From Enterocloster bolteae (lineage in GTDB: Bacteria; Bacillota; Clostridia; Lachnospirales; Lachnospiraceae), in assembly GCF_002234575.2 (NCBI RefSeq), contig NZ_CP022464.2, forward strand, positions 5,890,001-5,954,000: a DNA stretch of 64,000 nucleotides. The letters are read 5' to 3'. Shown one piece after another: positions 34,305-43,752 of this stretch; within the stretch, counting starts at the first letter, position 1; every line of letters starts with the position of its first letter. The notes below the pieces were generated by a model that saw only the letters and a list, made by a program, of their open reading frames with translations, was not told where the DNA came from and ran no database searches. Both the position numbers and the translations under genes were made by a program.

Positions 34305-35240
34305 TTGAACCGGGATGATTTACAGCTTTTCATGACCATACTGGAAGAAAATAATCTAATAAAGGCAGCCGAACAGCTCTACCTCTCACCATCCACTGCC
34401 GGATCTCGGCTGAGAGCCATGGAGGAAGAGCTGGGCTACCCGCTTTTTGAGCGCAGAAAGGGAGTCAAGTCCGCCCTGCCCACATCCAGGGGACTTGCCT
34501 TTTCCCATATCGCGTCCCAGATGCTGGCCCTTTGGAATGAAGCGGACCAGATAGGGGGAATGAGCGATTCCCCCTTCCTGACCATTGCCACAGTGGACAG
34601 CTTTCTGGACTATAATCTGACGCCGTTTTACAGGGAGCTCATATCCCTGCACGGTTTTTCCCTGGATATCAAATGCTATCCCGCGGACATGATTTACTCC
34701 CTTGTAAGCAGCAAACAGGCTGATGTGGGATTTGCCCTCTATGACATCAGCACCCCCCATGTAAATGTGACCCCTCTCTCAGAGGATGACATGGTGCTTG
34801 TGGTTCCGGAAGGCTCCGGTCTGATACCTGCAGAGGATTGTCCTGCTCAACCGGTTCATCCGTCCGTCCTCCCTCCTGACAGGGAGCTTTTTACCGGCTC
34901 CTCCGCCAACAGCAACATCGGATGGGGTCCCCAGTTTAAGCTGTGGCACGACCGGTATATCAGATCCGGCTCCCGACCCCTGGTGACAGCCACCAGTATT
35001 TCCATATTGAATGATTTCCTGGAAGCCAGGGATTACTGGACCATCATGCCCTCCACCACGGCCATGGGACTAAAAAAGCAGTACCCTGTCCGGATACTGC
35101 CCCTGTCACCGGCTCCTCCCCGGCGTACCCTCTATATGCTGAAACATAATACCCCTTCCAGGATATCGCTGGAGAACATGACTCTCTTTACGGGATATCT
35201 GAATGAGTATCTGGACAGGAAAAATTCGTTAATACTGTAA
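34305..35240 (+). CDS. LysR-family transcriptional regulator
   Basis: A 311-residue regulator. The N-terminal winged helix (LQLFMTILEENNLIKAAEQL, then YLSPSTAGSRLRAMEEELGY and PLFERRKG) is followed by a type 2 periplasmic-binding-like effector domain. The start is probably TTG at 34305, with GGGGG 7 bases ahead. It follows the topoisomerase gene by 17 bases on the same strand and converges with the epimerase gene. Target genes unknown. Confidence 0.88.
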   Translation: MNRDDLQLFMTILEENNLIKAAEQLYLSPSTAGSRLRAMEEELGYPLFERRKGVKSALPTSRGLAFSHIASQMLALWNEADQIGGMSDSPFLTIATVDSFLDYNLTPFYRELISLHGFSLDIKCYPADMIYSLVSSKQADVGFALYDISTPHVNVTPLSEDDMVLVVPEGSGLIPAEDCPAQPVHPSVLPPDRELFTGSSANSNIGWGPQFKLWHDRYIRSGSRPLVTATSISILNDFLEARDYWTIMPSTTAMGLKKQYPVRILPLSPAPPRRTLYMLKHNTPSRISLENMTLFTGYLNEYLDRKNSLIL

Positions 35241-35258
35241 TTGTTGCGAAACAGCCGT

Positions 35259-36134
35259 TTAGATACCAAACACATGCCTGCAGAATTCCAGCGCACCCTT
35301 TGCATCCCTGTCCAGTGCTTCCTCAGAAAGATCCGGCACCATGTCTCTCCATACCTTTATCTCAGAACCGATGGTCCCTCCCTGCATGACAAAAGGTTCC
35401 ATGACAGCGGCTCCCTGATAGTTAATATCACGGAGCGCCTGCCCTATCTCAGCCCATGGCAGGCTGCCTTTTCCCGGCACCAGGCGGTTCTGTTCTCCCA
35501 GATGGAGATGTCCCAGCCTGTCTCCCGCCTTGCGGATTGCATCAGCCATATTTGTCTCTTCAATATTCATATGGAAAGTATCCAGCATGATTTTTACATG
35601 GCTGCTTCCAATCTCATCGACAAAATCAATTGCCTCTTCACAGGTATTAAGAATATACCCCTCATAGCGGTTCAGTACCTCCATTCCAAGCACCACGTCA
35701 CATTCCTCCGCTGTTTTGGACAATTCCCTCAGATTCCTGACAGCCCTGGCCCGGTCTCCCTGCTTGTCATTATTAATGGTAAAATCCACGGGCCAGTAGG
35801 AATATAATCCCCCTCCCAGGATATGGATATCCATTAACTGCAGCTTTGGAAGCAGGTCCTTGAAGAATGTCATGGCCCGTCTCACTGCCTCCGGGTCTTC
35901 TGAACACAGATTTTCTGCTTTAGTAGGTCCATAACCAGCTGTTAGAACAAGCCCTTTTTCTTTGGCGTATTCACGTAGCTCAATCAGCTGTTCCTTGGTT
36001 GTGTATACATCTCTGAGGGCTGCACAGGAAATTTCCAGGACATCAAACCCCAAAGCAGACACCTTATCCATATACTTCTTATAATCAGCAAACCATTCCT
36101 TCGTCCAATAAGCAAAATAAATACCATATTTCAT
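35259..36134 (-). CDS. Ketose 3-epimerase (D-psicose/D-tagatose 3-epimerase family)
   Basis: Cytosolic metal-dependent TIM-barrel epimerase, 291 residues, interconverting C3 epimers of free ketoses (fructose/psicose, tagatose/sorbose, and some ribulose/xylulose). Resembles the clostridial D-psicose 3-epimerases: start MKYGIYFAYWTKEW, metal ligand glutamate in LGMEVLNRYEGY, VKIMLDTFHMNIEE, LGHLHLGEQNRLVPG, and the second ligand glutamate in AAVMEPFVMQGG followed by IKVWRDM. The ATG at 36134 follows GAGGAGG, so the longer reading to 36176 is rejected. Last gene of the sugar operon, 16 bases behind the nucleoside hydrolase. Confidence 0.9.
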   Translation of the reverse strand: MKYGIYFAYWTKEWFADYKKYMDKVSALGFDVLEISCAALRDVYTTKEQLIELREYAKEKGLVLTAGYGPTKAENLCSEDPEAVRRAMTFFKDLLPKLQLMDIHILGGGLYSYWPVDFTINNDKQGDRARAVRNLRELSKTAEECDVVLGMEVLNRYEGYILNTCEEAIDFVDEIGSSHVKIMLDTFHMNIEETNMADAIRKAGDRLGHLHLGEQNRLVPGKGSLPWAEIGQALRDINYQGAAVMEPFVMQGGTIGSEIKVWRDMVPDLSEEALDRDAKGALEFCRHVFGI

Positions 36135-36150
36135 CCCAGCTACCTCCTCT

Positions 36151-37089
36151 TTAAAATACCTCAAACAAATGTTCAAAAAACTTCTCTTTATTAACCTTCA
36201 TGGCTACTCTATGACGCCCATCGCTCTTTTTCTTCCAGTAAGTGAATCCTGAAAGCAAAGAGCTGTCTGTTTCTATGAATAAGTCCCCCTGTTCAAATAA
36301 ACACACATCATCGTGAAACAGGGAAACTGCTGCCAGCGGGTCATGGAATGTGACTCTCTCTTCATCCTTAAACCACTCTCTGGCAATATCTAATACTGGT
36401 TCCAGAATCGGGTGGCGGAACAAACCTTCCGCTTCCTCCGGCTTCATAATTAACTGACTGGTCACATTCAAACCGCAGGTAATGTGTTCCCGCACATCTG
36501 CCCCATATACAATCTTTGTCGCGTGAGGGTCGATAAGTGCGTTATTTTCAATAACTCCCTTACTTCCCAAAACAATAACATCACTCTTTTCCATAGCGCT
36601 CATGGTCTCGCCTGTATTATCGTATCTGGTATATGTAGGCGAGCCGCACATAAGCACAATACGTTTTAACAAGGAAGCAATTTCAGGGTCCATTGCAAAA
36701 AGCAGCCCCACATTGGTGAGAGGGGCAATACATACCAATGTAATCTCCCCTGGATTCCTTCGTATTGCATCCTGCATGAACGCAACCGCACGGTTAGCCG
36801 GAAAATCCTTTTGATGTTCCCATCTGCTGAGTACCTTTTTCTGCGGTGCATACAACTCAATCTGGGGAACAAAAATAGGATTTTCACATCCCGGATAAAT
36901 AGGTATGTCTTCCCTCCCCGCTATGCGGCACAGTACGCTTGCCAGCCTTGCCCGTTCTGCCGCCTCTCCGGTAACGGTGGTGATTCCCATGATTTCCGCA
37001 TCCGGATTAGCCAGCAGATATGCCAGGGTAATGGCATCATCCACCTCTGTACCGATATCCGTGTCCAGTAATATCTTTTCTCTTCCCAT
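36151..37089 (-). CDS. Nucleoside hydrolase of the sugar operon
   Basis: A 312-residue IunH-family hydrolase. LLDTDIGTEVDDAITLAYLL gives the metal-binding aspartates, LVCIAPLTNVGLL the middle motif and FHDPLAAVSLF the C-terminal one. AAGGAG precedes the ATG at 37089. It differs clearly from the copy at 15860 (for example GTEVDD instead of GVDDS). Its place between a sugar kinase and a ketose epimerase suggests it frees a sugar from an N-glycoside or nucleoside taken up by the operon's importer. Confidence 0.88.
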   Translation of the reverse strand: MGREKILLDTDIGTEVDDAITLAYLLANPDAEIMGITTVTGEAAERARLASVLCRIAGREDIPIYPGCENPIFVPQIELYAPQKKVLSRWEHQKDFPANRAVAFMQDAIRRNPGEITLVCIAPLTNVGLLFAMDPEIASLLKRIVLMCGSPTYTRYDNTGETMSAMEKSDVIVLGSKGVIENNALIDPHATKIVYGADVREHITCGLNVTSQLIMKPEEAEGLFRHPILEPVLDIAREWFKDEERVTFHDPLAAVSLFHDDVCLFEQGDLFIETDSSLLSGFTYWKKKSDGRHRVAMKVNKEKFFEHLFEVF

Positions 37090-37124
37090 ATGTATTCTCC
37101 TTATGATTCCGGAATCCATCTGTA

Positions 37125-38606
37125 TTAAATCATAAATCGCTCATTGGCTACATACAGTTCCCGGAAGACCCTGTACTGTTTTTCATAAAGACCCACATGC
37201 TCTGGAATGGGCTCATACACCTTTTCACGAAAACTAACAAACCTGCGGGCAGCTTCCTCTATACTGTTAAATATCCCGCACCCGGTTCCTGCCAGAATAC
37301 AGGCACCCAGACAGGCCTGTTCATCCACTTCACAAACCTTTACCTTTTTATTGAATACATCCGCCTGTATCTGCAGCCATACATCACTGTGGGAACCGCC
37401 CCCTGAAGCAATGACAGTTTCGCACTGGATCCCCAGCTCCTCAAAAATAGTCAGCGAATCTCTCAGACTAAACGTCACTCCTTCCATGACGGCCCGGGTC
37501 AGATAACGTCTGTCCTGACATAAACTGAGACCAAAAAACATTCCTTTTGCACTGGGATTCATATGCGGTGTCCTCTCTCCGGACAGATATGGGAGAAATA
37601 TCAGACCTCTGCAGCCCGGATCTATCTCCTGGGCCATGTGGCTCATGCTGTTGAAATCCTCTATGCCCAGCACTTTATTTTTCAGCCAATTTAAGGACAT
37701 TCCGCTGCAAAGAGTAGCTCCGTATATAGTGTATGCCTTATCCAGGGCATGGCAAAAGGTATGGGTCCTCAGCTCTCTGTCATATTTTGCTTCCTTTATA
37801 TAAGCGGATATCTGGCCCCCGGTACCTATATTTGAGATGACCTCACCTTCCCTGAATACTCCATTTCCAATGCTCTGGGCCATCTGGTCCCCGCTGCCAT
37901 ATACAACCGGAATTCCTTCCTTAAGTCCGCATTCTTCATGGCATTGTCTGGTAACTGTCCCTGCCACCTCCATGGACTCTTTGCAGACAGGAAATATCTC
38001 CTCGGGAAGTCCAAACTTTTTAATGATACCAAAGGCCCAGTCTCTTTTAGCTGTGTCAAACAATGCGGTAGCCGAAGCATCCGTCACATCCGACGCCAGA
38101 TTGCCCGTCATCCTGAATCGGATATAATCCTTTGGCATCAGGACTGCCCCGGCTTTTAGCAGCACTTCCGGCTCATGCTCTTTCAGCCACATAAGGGACG
38201 GGAAGGCAAATCCGGTAAATGCCCTGTTTCTAAATATCTCTCCCATTTCCCTGAAATCCAGCACGCTGTTAATGGACTCCAGTTCTTTTCTGGAACGCTG
38301 GTCCAGCCATAGAATAGCTGGCCTAAGAGGCTTTCCCTCACAGTCTGCCACCACGATTCCATGCATCTGACCGGAAAAACCCACTGCCTGAATCTCGTTG
38401 AATTCCTGTTCATTTTTATCTCTCAAACGCCCCAGTACCTGTTTTGTCTCCAGCCACCATGTCTCCGGATTCTGCTCCGCATACCCTTCAAATGGTATAG
38501 ATACCTCATAAGGGCTGCTCTCTACCGAGATAACCCCTTTGACGCTGTCTAAAAGCATGGCTTTCACGCTTGATGTCCCCAAATCAATTCCCAGAATAAC
38601 TGACAT
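37125..38606 (-). CDS. xylB: FGGY-family carbohydrate kinase, xylulokinase-like
   Basis: Cytosolic sugar kinase, 493 residues. ILGIDLGTSSVKAMLLD is the ATP-binding start; AVGFSGQMHGIV and AILWLDQRS, and the C-terminal ASGGGSHSDVWLQIQADVF, are characteristic of xylulokinase. It phosphorylates a ketose, probably D-xylulose or a ketose made by the 3-epimerase. AAAGGATG precedes the ATG. Other FGGY substrates cannot be excluded. Confidence 0.87.
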   Translation of the reverse strand: MSVILGIDLGTSSVKAMLLDSVKGVISVESSPYEVSIPFEGYAEQNPETWWLETKQVLGRLRDKNEQEFNEIQAVGFSGQMHGIVVADCEGKPLRPAILWLDQRSRKELESINSVLDFREMGEIFRNRAFTGFAFPSLMWLKEHEPEVLLKAGAVLMPKDYIRFRMTGNLASDVTDASATALFDTAKRDWAFGIIKKFGLPEEIFPVCKESMEVAGTVTRQCHEECGLKEGIPVVYGSGDQMAQSIGNGVFREGEVISNIGTGGQISAYIKEAKYDRELRTHTFCHALDKAYTIYGATLCSGMSLNWLKNKVLGIEDFNSMSHMAQEIDPGCRGLIFLPYLSGERTPHMNPSAKGMFFGLSLCQDRRYLTRAVMEGVTFSLRDSLTIFEELGIQCETVIASGGGSHSDVWLQIQADVFNKKVKVCEVDEQACLGACILAGTGCGIFNSIEEAARRFVSFREKVYEPIPEHVGLYEKQYRVFRELYVANERFMI

Positions 38607-38629
38607 ATTTCATCCTTTCCGGCGAAAGA

Positions 38630-39613
38630 TTAATCTTTCATCTTCTTGATATAGTCAATAAATACAGCTATGAGGACCACTACACCCTTTACCACATACT
38701 GCCAGGAGGAATCAATTCCAAGGATATTCATTCCATTGTTCAATACTCCGATTACAATACAGCCAATAATGGTCCCGCTGAGGCGCCCAACACCTCCGCT
38801 CATACTGGTACCTCCCAGTACAACGGCTGATATGGCATCCATCTCCGAACCTTCTCCTACATTAAACTGTGCCGAGAAGGTACGGGCAGAACTCAGAATA
38901 CCTGCGCAGGATGCAAAGATTCCCATAATCACAAATACTGTCATGGTCACTCTTCTGGAATTAATGCCTGAATAAGACGCGGCCTGCTTGTTATCTCCTA
39001 CCGCATAAATATTCCTTCCAAATTTTGTCCTGTTAAGTATGAGACCCGAAATAACAATGACTACCAGCATGTAAACAAATTGGATTGGCACCCCTCCCAA
39101 AATTTTACCACTTCCAATAAAAGTAAACAATGGGTCATCTACTAATATTGTAGTTGCCTTGGTATATATGCGGGCAAATCCCCGCCCTATATTCATCATA
39201 GCCAAGGTCACGATAAAAGGAGGTATAGTGGTTCTGGATATTACAAACCCATTAAACACCCCTACCAGGGTTCCTGCGCAGATGGAAATAGGAATAGCTA
39301 TGATAGATGGAACTCCCACATTGGTAATCAGCCCGCAGCAAAGACATCCGGATACCGCTATAACCGAACCAACAGAAAGATCGATTCCTCCCAATATGAT
39401 TACCATAGTCATTCCGCATGCCAGAATCACATTAATGGATATTTGCCGCATGATGTTGGAAAGGTTTCTCACTGTACAAAATGAGTCAGTCATGACACTC
39501 AGCAATAGACAAATGATTAAAAGGCCAATGATAATTCCGCCATTATATTTAACTGTTGAAACCACATTCCTGCCAAAACCAGGCAAAATGCCGTCACTCT
39601 TTTTTGCTTCCAT
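38630..39613 (-). CDS. Ribose-type sugar ABC transporter permease
   Basis: RbsC-family permease, 327 residues with about nine helices. ILACGMTMVIILGGIDLSVGS, NIYAVGDNKQAASYSGI and VVLGGTSMSGGVGRLSGTIIG are conserved. AGGAGG precedes the ATG. It lies 16-21 bases from both neighbours in the operon. Confidence 0.94.
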   Translation of the reverse strand: MEAKKSDGILPGFGRNVVSTVKYNGGIIIGLLIICLLLSVMTDSFCTVRNLSNIMRQISINVILACGMTMVIILGGIDLSVGSVIAVSGCLCCGLITNVGVPSIIAIPISICAGTLVGVFNGFVISRTTIPPFIVTLAMMNIGRGFARIYTKATTILVDDPLFTFIGSGKILGGVPIQFVYMLVVIVISGLILNRTKFGRNIYAVGDNKQAASYSGINSRRVTMTVFVIMGIFASCAGILSSARTFSAQFNVGEGSEMDAISAVVLGGTSMSGGVGRLSGTIIGCIVIGVLNNGMNILGIDSSWQYVVKGVVVLIAVFIDYIKKMKD

Positions 39614-39634
39614 TTTATCCTCCTGTTTTGAAAC

Positions 39635-41131
39635 TTATGCGCCTATCTCAGTAGTGGCCAGAGTCATAATCCGCTCCTGGGTCAGTTCATCTCTGTTTAA
39701 AATGCCTGTACTGTATCCATTGCACATAACCAGTACCCTGTCACTCATATTAATAATCTCCGGAAGCTCCGAGGAAACCATAATGATTGACATTCCGCTG
39801 GCTGCCAGCTGGTCGATAAGCGCATATATCTCGGATTTTGTCTTTACATCCACGCCTCTGGTAGGCTCATCCAATATAAGCACCGACTGGGTGGAACACA
39901 GCCATCTTCCGATTAATACCTTTTGCTGGTTCCCGCCGCTGAGCTTTCCCACTACCTGTTCCGGCCCCGTGACACGAATATGCATATCGTTTATCTTGCC
40001 TTCAACGATGCCTTCCTCTGCCTGCCTGTTCCAAATGAAATGCTTTAGAAATCTGGGAACCACGTTAATCGTTGTATTAAACCGCACACCGGACTGTAAA
40101 AATAATCCCTGTTCCTTTCTGCTCTCCGGGACCATACCGAATCCATTGGCCATGGCCTCCCTTGGATTCCTAAAATCCACTTCCCTGCCTTTGAACCTGA
40201 CAGTTCCTCGGACCTTTCTTCTGATTCCAAAAAGGCATTCCACCGTTTCACTCCTGCCTGCCCCTACCAGGCCGGACACTCCCAGGATTTCGCCCTTTCT
40301 CAGGTCAAAGCTTACTTTCTTGACCATTTTGCCGTCAGACAGCTCCTTTACCTCCAGGACCACTTCATCCTTTGCATTGTCATTCTTCGTATAATAACTG
40401 GCCAGGTCGCGGCCTACCATCATAGCAATGAGCTCGGCCCTCTCCGTCTCCTTCATCCTGACTGTACCCACATGTTCCCCATCCCGAAGCACCGTGGTTC
40501 TGTCCGCAATATCATATAGTTCATTGAGCCTGTGGGATATATAAATAATGGATACCTTCTGTTCCTTTAATATGCGGATCATCTCGTAGAGGATATCCAC
40601 CTCCGCATCTGACAGCGAGGAAGTGGGCTCATCCATTACAATTATTCTTGAACCGAAAGACACTGCCCGTATGATTTCCACCATCTGCTGCTGGGCAATG
40701 GTCAAGCGGTCCAGCCTTGTATCAGCCTTTAGCTTTATTCCATAATGGTCCAGGAATCTCTGTGTCTCGGCTTCCTGCCTGGCCAGGTCCACAAACCCCC
40801 CAGCCTTTTTCTGTTCCCTGCCCATAAATACATTTTCCGCTATGGTCATGTGTCTGGCCAGCATCAGTTCCTGGTGGATAATACTGATACCATTATCACG
40901 GGCATCTGCTACATTATGTATCTGAACTTCCCTGCCGTTTATGAGAATACTGCCGGCGTCTTTGGTATAAATTCCGCCAAGAATCTTCATAAGGGTCGAT
41001 TTTCCGGCACCGTTCTCTCCCAGAAGAGCATGGACCTCGCCTTCCTCAACCGTCAGATCCACATCCAGCAGCACCTTGTTGCCGGAAAAACTTTTTGCTA
41101 TGTGTTTCATTTCCAAAACCGCACTCACCAT
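39635..41131 (-). CDS. Ribose-type sugar ABC transporter ATPase
   Basis: RbsA-family ATPase with two nucleotide-binding domains, 498 residues. Domain 1: GENGAGKSTLMKIL, QMVEIIRAVSF, IIVMDEPTSSL. Domain 2: GLVGAGRSETVE, LSGGNQQKVLIGRWL, VLILDEPTRGVDV. The ATG at 41131 is favoured over GTG at 41137. A 126-base gap with a hairpin separates it from the binding-protein gene. Confidence 0.94.
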   Translation of the reverse strand: MVSAVLEMKHIAKSFSGNKVLLDVDLTVEEGEVHALLGENGAGKSTLMKILGGIYTKDAGSILINGREVQIHNVADARDNGISIIHQELMLARHMTIAENVFMGREQKKAGGFVDLARQEAETQRFLDHYGIKLKADTRLDRLTIAQQQMVEIIRAVSFGSRIIVMDEPTSSLSDAEVDILYEMIRILKEQKVSIIYISHRLNELYDIADRTTVLRDGEHVGTVRMKETERAELIAMMVGRDLASYYTKNDNAKDEVVLEVKELSDGKMVKKVSFDLRKGEILGVSGLVGAGRSETVECLFGIRRKVRGTVRFKGREVDFRNPREAMANGFGMVPESRKEQGLFLQSGVRFNTTINVVPRFLKHFIWNRQAEEGIVEGKINDMHIRVTGPEQVVGKLSGGNQQKVLIGRWLCSTQSVLILDEPTRGVDVKTKSEIYALIDQLAASGMSIIMVSSELPEIINMSDRVLVMCNGYSTGILNRDELTQERIMTLATTEIGA

Positions 41132-41172
41132 TGGCACCCCGCTCTCTTCATGCTATATAATAAAGGGAGGCT

Positions 41173-41204
41173 GGCCCGAAGCGCTCCTAAGAACACTCCG
41201 GGCC
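41173..41204 (-). promoter_or_regulatory. Intercistronic hairpin between binding protein and ATPase
   Basis: GGCCCG (41173-41178) pairs with CGGGCC (41199-41204), with further partial pairing inside and no long T-run. Such hairpins after a binding-protein gene commonly stabilise its mRNA or dampen read-through, giving excess binding protein. Confidence 0.55.
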
Positions 41205-41257
41205 CACACTGTACTGTCACGTTCCCGCCAGTCCAGCATCAAAGGCCTCCACCTCAC

Positions 41258-42307
41258 CTACTGCCAGTCTGACTTGTTATACTGGTCGATATTCTCAGGT
41301 GTTACCGCAAAGGATGGAATCTTGATTTCGGACTCATAGGATTCGCCATTTAAAATCTTATACGCAACCTCTGCGCTCTTTTGTCCTATACCGATTGGGC
41401 TCTGGGCAGCAGTACACTTCCAGATTCCGTCCACTCCGTCCTTTGTCATGGCTGCCTTTGCTTCGGGTCCTGCATTGACACTGTATATTTCAATCTTGTC
41501 GCCTGCTGTTGTGATAGCGGAATAGGCACCCTGTGCGCACTCATCATTAATGCAGAACACGGCGGTCAGGTCACTGTGGGCCTGCAGTAAATCCTGCATT
41601 ACAGTCAGTCCCTTCTCAGGTTTTGCCCCTGCATCCATCTGTGCCACCACTTCAAATAAACCGTCAGCCGTGACTGTGTCCACAAATCCCTTGGCCCTGT
41701 CAGCAGCGGCAGCTGATGCCGGGAAATCCAATACAGCTACTTTTCCGCCTTCAGGATGATTCTTAATCAATTCTTCGCCTGCAATCTGTCCGCAGGAATA
41801 GCTGTCGCTCACTACAAAACAGTTCACCTTAGAAAGGTCACTGACAGCTGAGTCAAAGTTTACAATGGGGATACCCGCGTCATTAAGCGCCTTGACCGCT
41901 GCCGCTGACGCCGCTGCATCTGATGGATTATAGAATACCAGGTCGCATCCCTGTGAAATAAAATCCTCAATTACACCCAGCTGGTATGCGCTGTCAGCTT
42001 TACCTTCCACGTGGACGATCTCATCCCCATTGGCTTTGACCACTTCCTCAACACCACTGTAACAAGCATCAAAGAAAGAGCCTGCGCTCATTTCTGTAAA
42101 CCCAAATTTATATTGTTTCTTCTCTTCTGTACCTGCTGCTTTTTCCGTTTCGTCTGTCCCTGCACCTTCTCCGGTTTTCTCTGCTGTACTTTCTGCTGCC
42201 GGTGCTTTGGCAGCCGCGGCCGTTGTATCTTTAGCTGCAGACCCTCCACATGCTGTCAAGCTGGCTGCCATCATAGCTGCAAGAACAACTGCTAATGTTT
42301 TTTTCAT
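41258..42307 (-). CDS. Ribose-type sugar-binding lipoprotein
   Basis: Periplasmic-binding-like lipoprotein, 349 residues, type 1 fold. The signal peptide ends in SLTACGG, followed by an Ala/Thr/Glu-rich linker to about residue 65. KYKFGFTEMSAGSFFDACYSG, GCDLVFYNPSDAAASA and VFCINDECAQGAYSAI match the RbsB family. GGAGG precedes the ATG. The ligand is unknown; the operon suggests a pentose, ketose or nucleoside. Confidence 0.9.
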   Translation of the reverse strand: MKKTLAVVLAAMMAASLTACGGSAAKDTTAAAAKAPAAESTAEKTGEGAGTDETEKAAGTEEKKQYKFGFTEMSAGSFFDACYSGVEEVVKANGDEIVHVEGKADSAYQLGVIEDFISQGCDLVFYNPSDAAASAAAVKALNDAGIPIVNFDSAVSDLSKVNCFVVSDSYSCGQIAGEELIKNHPEGGKVAVLDFPASAAAADRAKGFVDTVTADGLFEVVAQMDAGAKPEKGLTVMQDLLQAHSDLTAVFCINDECAQGAYSAITTAGDKIEIYSVNAGPEAKAAMTKDGVDGIWKCTAAQSPIGIGQKSAEVAYKILNGESYESEIKIPSFAVTPENIDQYNKSDWQ

Positions 42308-42344
42308 GATTTTTCCTCCTCCAAAATAATCATTTTTTGAATAT

Positions 42345-42407
42345 ATTCATTAATTGGATTAATTAATAAGTTGAGTTTATATTACAACAGATCAGATATT
42401 TTGTCAA
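42345..42407 (-). promoter_or_regulatory. Promoter and operator of the sugar operon
   Basis: TTGACA (42407-42402), 17-base spacer, TAATAT (42384-42379). Immediately downstream, 42345-42367 carries ATTCATTAATTGG followed by ATTAATTAAT, closely matching repeats in the regulator's own promoter. An operator just past the -10 fits repression by the ROK protein. Confidence 0.7.
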
Positions 42408-42455
42408 TAAGTTTTTAAAAATACAGCATTCCAATTTTATTATTTGCTATTTTGC

Positions 42456-42500
42456 ACAAAAACAAGGCTGTGGTTTGTGCACTTTCACAGACCACAGCCT
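42456..42500 (-). terminator. Terminator of the ROK regulator gene
   Basis: AGGCTGTGGTTTGTG (42465-42479) and CACAGACCACAGCCT (42486-42500) form a 15-bp near-perfect stem with a 6-base loop. The minus strand continues with TGTTTTTGTG. It separates the regulator from the sugar operon. Confidence 0.8.
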
Positions 42501-42529
42501 CTTTTATGTATCGTCTTCACACGCCTAAT

Positions 42530-43741
42530 TTAGTCGTCTCTTTGATTACTCTCAAAATATGTTAACGGATGATTGAAAATATCATTTATCGCCACAATTG
42601 CCGCCCCATGTGCCATAGAATCATTGCTAACTACGCTCATGGTTATATTCATATTGGCATAAATTTCCGGCAGCACCCGTTCCTTTACATTGCTCTTAAC
42701 CCTTTCCAACATGACGGAAGGAAGGATATGGGACATTTCATCTCCTATTACGATGACTGATGGATTAAAACTGTTGATGATATTCACGATTCCAACAGAA
42801 AGTTTATCACAAGCATCCAGAAAAATATCCGTAACCACCTGGTCTCCATCTCTCAGGAGCTGGGATACCTGACGGAAATTATATTCTATTTCAGGTCTTA
42901 ATACGCGGTTCACCTCTTTGGTAAACGCAATGGATGAACAGTAATTTTCCAGACACCCATAATTGCCGCATGCACATCTGGGTCCATTGTAACAGATAGA
43001 GGTATGTCCCACCTCCCCGGCAACACCGATGCAGCCCTTCAGCAGCTCACCATTATTGATGATACCGGCACCAACACCCTGCCCAACCGCAATATATACA
43101 ACAACTCCATTTTTATAATCCTCATCATTATGCCAGTACTGGGCCAGGGCACCTGCATTGGCATCCTGTTCCAAAAAAACCGGTATTTTGAAAATATCCT
43201 GCAGTTTCTCCTGTATGGGAATTTCATTCCATCCCAAAACGCCTGTCATCAGCTCAATCCGCCCTCTTTTTTCACTGTAAGGACCGGGTATGGCCATACC
43301 TATGGCTATGATTTTCCTGGATTCAGACGATCTGATGAGTTCTCCGGCCTCATGGATTATGGCTTCAAAGGTTACCCTTGGAGGCTGGTTCACATCCAGC
43401 TCCACCCGCTTCTTATCCAGAAGCCTGCCTGACAGATTGAAAATACCTACCGTATAATTTTTTCTGGCAAGCCTTATGGCTAAAACTCCAAAGTCATCGT
43501 TATTAATGGAAATACCTATGGATCTGCGCCCTTTGTTTCCAACTAAAAATCCCACCTCTTTTACCAGGCCCCAGTCAATAAAATCACTGACAATATTAGT
43601 CACCGTGGCCTGTTTTAACTGGGATAGGTTTGCCAGATGGGCTCTTGCACAAATTCCTTCCTTCCTGAGAAGGTTAAGGAGCAGCGTACGGTTCATATCC
43701 TGTATATTCTCCTGATTAAAACCCCTTATACTTCTGTTCAT
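42530..43741 (-). CDS. ROK-family transcriptional regulator (NagC/XylR type)
   Basis: A 403-residue sugar-responsive repressor. Residues 10-75 form a winged helix (LLNLLRKEGICARAHLANLS, LKQATVTNIV); the ROK domain follows with AIGMAIPGPYSEKRG, LEQDANAGALAQYWH, and the zinc-binding GEVGHTSICYNGPRCACGNYGCLENYC. It ends with a poorly conserved tail. Its promoter and that of the sugar operon share operator-like repeats, so it probably represses both until its sugar ligand binds. Confidence 0.92.
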   Translation of the reverse strand: MNRSIRGFNQENIQDMNRTLLLNLLRKEGICARAHLANLSQLKQATVTNIVSDFIDWGLVKEVGFLVGNKGRRSIGISINNDDFGVLAIRLARKNYTVGIFNLSGRLLDKKRVELDVNQPPRVTFEAIIHEAGELIRSSESRKIIAIGMAIPGPYSEKRGRIELMTGVLGWNEIPIQEKLQDIFKIPVFLEQDANAGALAQYWHNDEDYKNGVVVYIAVGQGVGAGIINNGELLKGCIGVAGEVGHTSICYNGPRCACGNYGCLENYCSSIAFTKEVNRVLRPEIEYNFRQVSQLLRDGDQVVTDIFLDACDKLSVGIVNIINSFNPSVIVIGDEMSHILPSVMLERVKSNVKERVLPEIYANMNITMSVVSNDSMAHGAAIVAINDIFNHPLTYFESNQRDD

Positions 43742-43752
43742 ACATTCTCCCT

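Noticed and set aside
39159..40394. Plus-strand reading of 411 codons over the sugar permease and ATPase genes
   Set aside because: It is antisense to two genes with clear family motifs, and its translation is low-quality and Ser/Thr/Ile-rich with no recognisable domain.
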